The notes under the pieces are model-generated. The model ran no database searches and was not told where the DNA came from. It was given only the letters and a program-made list of their open reading frames with translations. A stretch of 64,000 nucleotides of DNA from Posidonia oceanica (taxonomy: Eukaryota; Streptophyta; Magnoliopsida; Alismatales; Posidoniaceae), in NCBI GenBank assembly GCA_037176725.1, contig JAZBRS010000057.1, forward strand, positions 91,363,501 through 91,427,500, in the 5' to 3' direction. A program made the translations under genes and the position numbers. Positions 56,566 to 64,000 of the stretch are shown piece after piece; within the stretch, counting starts at the first letter, position 1; the number at the start of each line of letters is the position of its first letter.

Positions 56566-59112
56566 TGTAATGATCTCGAAATTCGGATCGTCCATGCACG
56601 ATGCCAAAGCTCGCGTGCACCAATCGGAATTAGGTTCACTATTAACGGTTGGACCCGAGGAGGAGTACTCTACTCGGAAACGCCGAAAAGGAGAAAAAAG
56701 AGAAAGATAAGACAAATCAGAGTCACCACCGTGTCTATTAAATCGGGAGACAAGGAAAATCGAGGAAATGCATGAATAAACATGCAAAACCAAGCAAAAG
56801 ATGCAATGCAATGCAATGCAATGAAACGATATGCAATGAGATGCAATGATGTGACTCGTGCCTAGGATAAGGACAATATGGTCATTGCGTGCCAGGAGAC
56901 AAGGCAAGGACTCCTGTTACGTGCGGGAAAGGTGTTAGGCACCCCCAACACGCCCGAAGAATCGGTCTTTCTAGGCTTAGCTCGCTCGCATATGCCGGAT
57001 GCTATGAATGCCTAATGTGCCTAAGTGCCTAAATGTGATGAATGCCTAAACCTACTAGATGTGTTATGATGTTATGATGCATGGTTAATGCATGCTAGAA
57101 ATGCGATTAAGGTGACAAGGCACGGAAAACAAGATGCAAAAGCGACGTCTGAAAACGAATGGCCAAAATAATCAAAGGGGAGGCAGCAATCAAAGTGGCT
57201 CAGCCACTGCCTGAGCTGCAGAGTTAGTTACCGGTAGTAGGGGCACCGGAGGGAGTCGCTGCTGAGGACGGCAATAGAGAGGGTTCCCTGTCGGAGTTCC
57301 TCTAGGGCTAGTCGCCTGTTGTGGAGGTGTTGGAGCTAGTCACCGGTGTGGGCGGCGGCGGAAGTGCAGATGGCTTCGCCAGACAGTGGCCTTCACGGCC
57401 GAAAATGGGCTAGCTACATGATGCAAAATTGAAATCTAAAGGCATGGACCTATAAACAACATGATGAGGAAGACATGCAAACAAATAGATGGCAAAACAA
57501 AGGCCTAGGTTGCCAGATATGGCGACCCAAAGCCGGCCGAAGGACTACCGAAAACACAGGTGAGTCGCCAGTGACAGAGGCGACCATGGTGGTCGCCGCT
57601 TCATAGGGCGCCTGCACTACAAACTGTCTTCCAAGCAGCGAACTTTGTCGCCGGAAATGAGTAGGAAAGCTCAGAAAAAACAGAAGCAAACATCGTGGAG
57701 CTAAGCATGGCTCAACCCGGAACAAAAGCATACAGCCAGATTTGAAAATGAGCGAGTGAGTCGCAAGGTACGGGGGCCAGAAGTCGGCCAGAGGACTGAC
57801 CTGAGTTGCAGGTCAGTCGCTTGTTAGACAGGCGGCTAAGACGCAACTCGAACTACCCAAACAGCCTTCTTCCCGGTCCGATCTTGGACTCACGAAGATG
57901 CAAAAAGGCGATCTAACTACTCAGGCATGTAGAGGAAACATTCATCTACACATGCAAGCAAAAATCAGGGGAAACGGTGATCCGAGTCGACCAAGGTGGC
58001 GACCCAAAGATCGGCCAGCATCTGCAGTGGAGCAGGTTAGTCACCGACTGAGCCGGCGACCAACCTGGTAGTCCTTCGATTGCCGGAGAAGACGACCAAG
58101 GAGGGCCGGGAAGCTACTGTAAAAATAGGAGGACTACCTAGGAAGCATGCTCGAGGTAAGACGAAGCTAGGGGGATAGTTACTTACCTACGGGGGCATGT
58201 GGCTTGGCCTCGCAACGTGGCTCGTCGGAGGTGGCCGGCGTGGTGGCTGCAGCAGCGGTGGAGGCTACGGCGGGCACGCGGGATGCTCGGGTTGCACTCG
58301 TGGAGGTTGTGCGGTGTTGCACCCGAAGTTTCGTGGACTTTGGAGTAGAGATGCGGCTTTTGGGGATGTTGGTCGGCGACGGGGAAGATGGCCAGCGAGC
58401 TCGGTGGTTGCGGTGGTTTGGGCTGCGAAATGGGGATTTTATGGGTCGTGGTGGTTGCTGGAGTGTGTAGGAGTGTGTTTGGCTGGCTGGTTTGGGCTTT
58501 TGGGCAAATGGCTAAGGAGGAGGAGCGATGGAAGTTCGCCGAAGTTGGGAAAAAATGGGTTTCTTTTTGGTAGCCTCTTCCAAAAGTGGTGGCTTTTGGT
58601 TTTGTTTGGGTTGGGTGCTCCACCCAAAGCTCTGGTGATGGCAGAGGAGGAGCAGAGCCATTGTGAGAGGGCTTGGCAGTCGAGGCGGTAGGCTTAGGGG
58701 CGATGCCGGCGATGAGGTGATGGGTGGCTGGTTGAGGTCGACGGTGGCAGAGAAGCTTGCACAGCGCACTGATTTACAGTCGAGTCGCCGCATCAGCTGG
58801 CGCCTAACTCAGTCGCCTCTTCTTGTGGTGCCTGAGCTAGTCACCCTTGCTGGTGGTGACCAGACGTGTAACTCAGTGGCCTAGGCTGAAGATGTGCTTG
58901 GGCTTGTAGAAGGCTTAGGTTAGGTTTTGGAAATGGGAAATGAATTGTTTTGGGTAGGTTTTGGGTAGTTTTGGAATGGGATTTGGTTTTAGGTCAAATT
59001 GGGTTAGTTTGAGTGGAAAGGTTGGGTTTCGGGGGAAAGGTTGAATCTGTAGTTCCCGAGCTCGCTTTTCCAAATTCGATCCGCTGCTAAGTGTCAAAAT
59101 GGGGTGTCTACA
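56566..59112 (-). repeat. 5' LTR of element F (2,547 bp)
   Basis: It starts TGTAGACACC at 59112 and ends CATTACA at 56566 on the minus strand. It is unlike LTR A/C/D in its body but shares the first bases, the U5 segment 56580-56760 and the block near the PBS echo (56720-56728). The middle (57180-58870) is scattered with AGTCGCC/GGCGACT motifs. Its Gly-rich open frames around 58200-58690 are GC-rich low-complexity shadows. Confidence 0.85.
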
Positions 59113-60503
59113 GCACCTGCGCACAAACTGGCAGCAATCTGCCTCCATGGTTGACCAGAAGTAGCCTTGGAGAATAATCTTCTTGGCTAGCAACACACCG
59201 TTCATGTGAGGGCTGCAGGTCTCTACATGGACATTGAGCATTAGTGTGTCGGCCTCTTTCTTGCCGACGCAGCGTAGGAGCATCTGGTTGTAAGATCTTT
59301 TGTACAGATGTCCTGCCCCCATCACATACTCTGACACCAGACGCGCCAAAGTCTTTCTGTCTGCTGCTGAGGCATAAGGTGGGAGGCTGCCAGATTCTAG
59401 GAAGACCTTAATGTCATGGTACCAAGGTAGTTCCTCTACTAGATCTGCTTCCTCAATGCTCATGCAATGTGCGGGTTGTTCGACACGAGTGACTGATACG
59501 TCCACTGCACGATACTCAAGTATAGAGAGCCAATATGCTAAGGTTGCCAAAGCATCTGCATAGGTGTTCTTGGCTCTACTCATGAAGGTGAAGTGGATCT
59601 CTCCAAAGTGTTCAATAAGCTTCAACAGGCAATCATGGTATGGTATCAACTTAGGGTCCTTGGTCTTCTAGTCGCCATTGACCTGGGAGATGACCAGCAT
59701 CGCATCTCTGTGTGCATGCAACTTGCGCACATCATTCTCGAGTGCGACTTGCAGTTCCAGAATGTAGGTTTCATACTCTGCCACATTATTGGTGCAAGGG
59801 AATGTCATCTTCCTTGCAAATGGGATCAGCTCTCCCTGTGGCATTGCTAGGACAGCGCCAATGCCTCTGCCTCTCCTGTTGACTGCGCCATCGAAGTACA
59901 GATGCCACTGTAGTTCGTCTTTAGGATCCCTCTACTCGGAATCCTCCATGGCGATTAAGATGTCCTCATCAGGGAACTGCGTCTGCAGAGGCTGATATTC
60001 AGGCAATGCGAAGTTAGCTAGATGATCTGCCATGGCTTGCCCCTTCATGGATTTCTATGTGACGAAGGTGATGTCATACTGGGACAATAGCACCTGTCAC
60101 TTGACGCATCGGCCTACCATGACCGGCTTCTGAAAGAGGAACTTGATGGGGTCATGCCGACATAAGAGCTGGACTGGGTGTGCCATCATGTAGTGCCTTA
60201 GCTTCTGTGCGGCCCAGACAAGAGACAGGCAGGTTTTCTCTATAGTGCTATACCTGGCTTCGCAATCAGTGAATTTCTTGCTCAGGTAATAGATGGCACG
60301 CTCCTTTCTACCCGATTCATCATGTTGGCCCAAGACGGTGCCCATGGATTGCTGCGTGGTAGAGAGGTAGAGAATTAGAGGTCTCCCTGGCGTGGAAGGG
60401 ACCAGGACAGGAGGCTTGATCAGGAGCTACTTGATCTTGTCAAATGCAGCTTGGCACTCCACGCTCCAGTTGATCTATGCATTCTTCCTTAGGAGCTTGA
60501 AGA
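59113..60503 (-). pseudogene. pol: Element G Pol, part 3: RNase H, archaeal-type RNase H and integrase N-terminus (cut by F)
   Basis: Native RNase H (LGQHDESGRKERAIYYLSKK) is followed by an archaeal-type RNase H with YFDGA, NNVAEYE (the catalytic Glu kept, the preceding Glu lost), HRDAML and ADALATLA. Stops: TAG at 60429-60427, TGA at 60099-60097, TAG at 60057-60055, 59934-59932 and 59670-59668. The integrase zinc finger (H..H in HVETCSPH, then CQFVRRC) stops at 59113 where the LTR of F begins. Confidence 0.85.
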
Positions 60504-62123
60504 TCAGTTCGCAAATAGGCGTGAATTGTACGATGAATCGACTGATGTATTGCAGGCGCTCCAGTAGGCCTCTGACTTTCTTTTCAATCTTGGGGGTGGC
60601 ATGTCCATGATGGCTTTGGCCTTGCTCGGGTCCACTTCAATTCCCCTCTGGCTGACAATGTAGCCCAACAGCTTGCCAGATGATACCCTGAATACACATT
60701 TGCTGGGGTTGAGGCGAAACTTGTACTTCCTCAGGCGATCAAAGAGCTTCTTGAGGCAGGTGAGGTGATCCTTAGGCTCTCTAGACTTGGCAATTATGTC
60801 ATCCACGTAGACCTCGACTTCTTGGTGCATGAGGTCGTGGAATAGTGCTATCATCGCCCTCTGATATGTTGCTCCGGCGTTCTTAAGCCCAAACGGCATA
60901 ACTTGATAGCAGAAGACTCCCCAGGGGGTAATAAATGAGGTCTTTTCCATGTCTTCTTCTACCATCTTGATCTGGTTATAGTCGGAGAAGCTGTCCATGA
61001 AGGAGAGCATTTTGTGCCCCGCATTGTTGTCCACCAGGACGTTAATGTGCGGTAGAGGGAAGTCGTCCTTAGGACTGGCTTTGTTCAGATCCCTGTAATC
61101 AATGCACATGCAGACCCGACCGTCCTTCTTGGGCACTGGCACAACATTTGCAAGCCATTCCAGGTAGAGGATGACCTTGAGAAAGCTGATGCTGTGCTGC
61201 TTCATGATTTCTTCTTTGATTTTGAGCAGCCACTGTGGTCGCCACTTCCGGAGCTTCTGCTTTACTGGCTTTGCATCTGGATCCAGAGGCAAGTTGTGCA
61301 CTACAATCACAACATCAAGGCCGACCATGTCTTCATAGCTCCAGGCAAAGACATCTGCATATTCCGTAAGGATTGCAATGAATTCTGCTCTAGCCTGGGG
61401 TGTCAATCTGGTACTGATGCGGACCACTTTAACATCTGCGGCTGTGCCGATATTGACTGCCTTCGTCTCTTCTTCGACGTGGAGGTTAGGCCCTTCCGGG
61501 TCGTCATCGTAAGGCTGGAACTCAGGCGGTGGTTCATCATTCTCATCTATACCTATATCATCCTCCTCCTCATATGCAATGAGTTCCGAGAGGATCTCCT
61601 TCTCGAATGTTGGATCTGTAATGTCAAAGGAGTGAATATATTCTGCCTCTTGATCTTGATGACGCGTCAAGATGGTCACACTCACCCAAGTATTTCTGTA
61701 GGCTTGGTGGGTGACCGCTATTAGGGTGGTCCCTAGTCCTGCTGACTGGCCTGGCTGTTCTGTCTGCTCTGACACTACTGTCACTGCTGGGACTGCTTGG
61801 ATTGCTGGGACTACTGAGACTGCTACCTCTGTTGCTGTCTGTGCTGCGACTGCTGCTGTCCCCTCCTCCGCGTTCTCGGATGTACTTGCGGGGAGTATTG
61901 GGGACAAATGACTGTTCTTTGGGCGACTGATCTGTGTACTGTCGCCAAATGCACTGCCCGTGTGGGGCATGCGCTGCTTGAACCATCTAGACCCGCCTCC
62001 CGACTGCAGAGTGATCAACTCGTCTGGTTTAGTGGGTGCTGCCTCTGTTTCTTCTCCCAAGACCATGATTGAGGGATGGTCTTGCGGCGGGGAGGGATCC
62101 GTGACCACGGCTTTCCCTTTCCT
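60504..62123 (-). pseudogene. pol: Element G Pol, part 2: reverse transcriptase
   Basis: An open stretch of about 535 codons covers the last part of the linker and RT: EWLANVVPVPKKDGR, DYRDLNKASPKDDFPLPH (no stop here, unlike B), GVFCYQVMPFGLKNA and the catalytic YVDD at 60809-60798. A frameshift near 60590, after DMPPPRLKRK, ends the useful reading and gives an unrelated tail. Confidence 0.87.
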
Positions 62124-62126
62124 CTA

Positions 62127-64000
62127 TGCTTGCTGCTCGGCGGCATCTTCTGCCAGCGCTGTGAGTTGTTTTTGGAACAGTAGTTCCAAGTCTCCGAGCA
62201 TGTCATCTACTAGGGCTTCTGTAGTCGCACCCTCCTCGTCATCAGAGGGTGTGTCGACATAATAGGCACAGATGGCCTCTTCAGAGTCCTGCCCGGTGAT
62301 TCCTTCGCCTACAGGGCCGGCTCTAGCTGCTAAACATACCACTGCCTGGGGTATTTGCTCTGCTGTTGGCTGGCTGGCTCACCTCCTGGCTTGCCCGATC
62401 ACAGTACTGTAGCGATCAGGGATGCAAATAGGCCAGCCAGTGCTGCGACTGGCGAGTGCACCGACATGGTCACCGCTGTGGCTAGATGGGAGGCAGAGGC
62501 GCTCATCTAGGGGGCCGACAACTAGGCGGCTGTGCTGGGGGACAAAGCACCGGCATCCATGAGTGATGGTGGTTGTCTCTCTAAAGTAGCTGCAAGGACC
62601 CTCCACAAGGTTGGATCTACTGAAGCTGATGGCTATATGGCTGATGGAGCTGCCTGCCTTGCTTGTGGTGCTGTTGATGAAGCAGGCTGTGTCACGATGT
62701 CGCCTGATTCGACTGACTGCGTTGCTAGAAAAGGTGACCTCTGTGCTGGTGCAGCTGCAGCTGCGAGTGGACTAGTGGATAGTGCCTGAAGGTGTGCTTC
62801 GGTCTTTGGAGCTGTCGATGTAGCTATCAAAGGCACTGATGAAGCTGCAGAAGGGGAAGAAGCTGTCATCTCTGACACAGAGCTTGCTGAATTTGCCACT
62901 ATATTAGTAGAAAGAAGGGCCAGGCAAACTGATCGAGATGCTGCAGGGTTGGACTGGACCTCTCTGTTGGTCTGAGCTGCTTCCACTGTGCCAAACTGCT
63001 CCTCATCTGAGTAGTAGTCCTCTATGCAGACCCACTCCTCTGTCGGCAGTGGGGGGCTCTGGCACGGTACTTGCTGGGCTGTGGCTTGGCTCATGTTTGG
63101 GTCAAGAACACCTACACTGACAAAGTTAGTGAGGTCCCAAGGGATCACGAGCTTCCGATTCCTCGAGTGCAGGCATTCACTGTCACGGGGTTTCCAGTCG
63201 TACCCCAGACCTTCAAAATCTCTTCGCTCCTCAGCCGCAATTGGCTCGGCGATCCCTTGGCCATGACGCCTGAGTGGCGTTCCCTTCGCATAGCCCCAGC
63301 TGTGGCAGATGTTCTCAACCATCCGGGAAGGGTTGCAATGAACAGCCAGAGAGCTGACACGTTCAAGATCAGGGATATAGTTAACTGGCTCAAACCGGTT
63401 ACCACGGTACAAGGTATCAGACGGCTTGGGATCAAACCGGATAGTCTGCTAAGATACAGAAGAGACCGACTCGACCTGCTCCTTATTGAAGTTTTTTGCC
63501 ATGACAACGACAACGTCGTCGCTACAACGGAACTTGATCATGCGGTGGAGGGTTGAAGGGATCACTTGATGCTTGTGCAGCCAAGGGCGCCTAAGCAGGA
63601 GATTAAAAGAGGGTTCCAAGTCGACGATGTAGAATTGTACATTGAATACAATTGGGCCAATGCAAAGGGGAATAACTAGGATCCCTAAAGAGTCATGATG
63701 CGTGTTGTCAAAAGATGTCATTCCCTTCATGGCTGGCGTGATGTCCTCAGCTTTGAATCTGAGCTTCAGTGTTGTACGTAAGGGACAGACGTTAAGGCCT
63801 GACCCATTGTCAACCAGTGAAAGGGGAATGCGAAAACTTTTAAACTGCATCGTAACAAATAGGGGTTGATTGTTGTTAGTCCCCGTTGGAGGCAGCTCAT
63901 CGCTCGAAAAAGAGATGACCTGCGGCTCTGCTACCATTCCCACCATGTTTTCTAGGGTAGCAAACTCAATGGTTGGGGACACATGGGTAGCCTGGAACAC
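62127..64000 (-). pseudogene. pol: Element G Pol, part 1: end of Gag, protease and linker (broken)
   Basis: The window opens in the same VFQA context that ends Gag in A and B. The retropepsin DNGS motif is at 63811-63800. TAG at 63451-63449 (TCG in B) interrupts the sequence just after the protease. The linker then reads on in frame to TAG 62635-62633 with the VCIEDYYSDEEQ acidic stretch, shifts frame before 62342, and reaches TAG 62126-62124. It is Ser/Ala/Gln-rich like the linkers of A and B but with different local sequence. Confidence 0.82.

Larger units (their letters stand above)
41791..59112 (-). mobile_element. Element F: gag-only Tat-related LTR retrotransposon, interrupted by B and D
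   Basis: On the minus strand: 5' LTR (59112-56566), tRNA-Arg PBS (56564-56547), leader, gag remnant (55276-52847), a 3' UTR with hairpin repeats (52680-43650, split by solo LTR D) and part of the 3' LTR (43357-41791). The remaining 3' LTR end lies left of B, outside the window. No protease, RT, RNase H or integrase is present, so it depended on other elements. Its LTR end at 59112 abuts integrase of element G; GCACC (59113-59117) is the expected target-site duplication, with its partner outside the window. Confidence 0.8.
59113..64000 (-). mobile_element. Element G: old Tat-lineage retrotransposon, pol region only in window
   Basis: On the minus strand it runs from the end of gag and the protease (64000) through the linker, RT, RNase H and archaeal RNase H to the integrase zinc finger, where F interrupts it at 59113. 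Its gag and 5' LTR lie right of the window, and the rest of integrase lies left of it. It is about as similar to B as F's gag is, and carries more stops and frameshifts than B or A, consistent with being the oldest layer. Confidence 0.85.

Noticed and set aside
58197..58691. A Gly/Trp-rich open frame in LTR F
   Set aside because: Its copy at 42986-43352 has a different extent and the frame is a by-product of GC-rich GGTGG runs. It has no recognised protein signature.

Overview
The window is plant nuclear DNA made almost entirely of nested LTR retrotransposons. I found no host protein-coding gene, rRNA or convincing tRNA gene. All coding remnants belong to the Tat lineage of Ty3/gypsy (Metaviridae). 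The evidence is a primer binding site (PBS) matching the 3' end of plant tRNA-Arg (TGGCGACTC..CTGGGGA), a DNGS protease motif, a C-x2-H-x4-H-x4-C Gag zinc knuckle, YVDD reverse transcriptase, a second archaeal-type RNase H after the normal one, and very long LTRs (2.5-5.9 kb). This suits a flowering plant with a large, heterochromatin-rich genome; the species cannot be named from the sequence.

I resolve the layout as a four-level nest. (1) Element G (59113-64000, minus strand) is the oldest and is cut within its integrase zinc finger by element F. (2) Element F (41791-59112, minus) is a gag-only element: 5' LTR, PBS, leader, gag remnant, then directly a 3' untranslated region (UTR) of tandem repeats and a partial 3' LTR, with no pol. 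(3) Inside F lie a solo LTR, D (44480-50348, plus, target-site duplication CCTGG), and element B (12541-41790, plus), which sits in F's 3' LTR. (4) Inside B lie element A (1-12540, minus), inserted in B's 5' LTR and running off the left edge, and a solo LTR, E (26803-31533, minus, target-site duplication CCAGC).

Element B is the best example of the family. Its order is 5' LTR - PBS - 1.3 kb leader - gag-protease-linker-RT-RNase H-archaeal RNase H-integrase in one reading frame (broken by six stops and a late frameshift) - a captured plant mobile domain (PMD) gene - about 2 kb of tandem repeats - polypurine tract - 3' LTR. With nested insertions removed it would be about 27 kb, at the upper end of known plant LTR retrotransposons.

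The most interesting structure is in the 3' UTRs of B and F. Both hold tandem arrays of short hairpins whose stems change on both arms together (GATAG/CTATC to GACAG/CTGTC; GATAG/CTATC, GTAG/CTAC, GCAG/CTGC and GCAC/GTGC around a constant TTAGGG loop). This looks like covariation preserving a folded RNA or DNA structure. Other unusual features are 30-bp repeat arrays in all five 5.6-kb-type LTR copies, telo-box clusters in U3, PBS-like echoes inside the LTRs, and a nonsense-mutation spectrum dominated by TAG.
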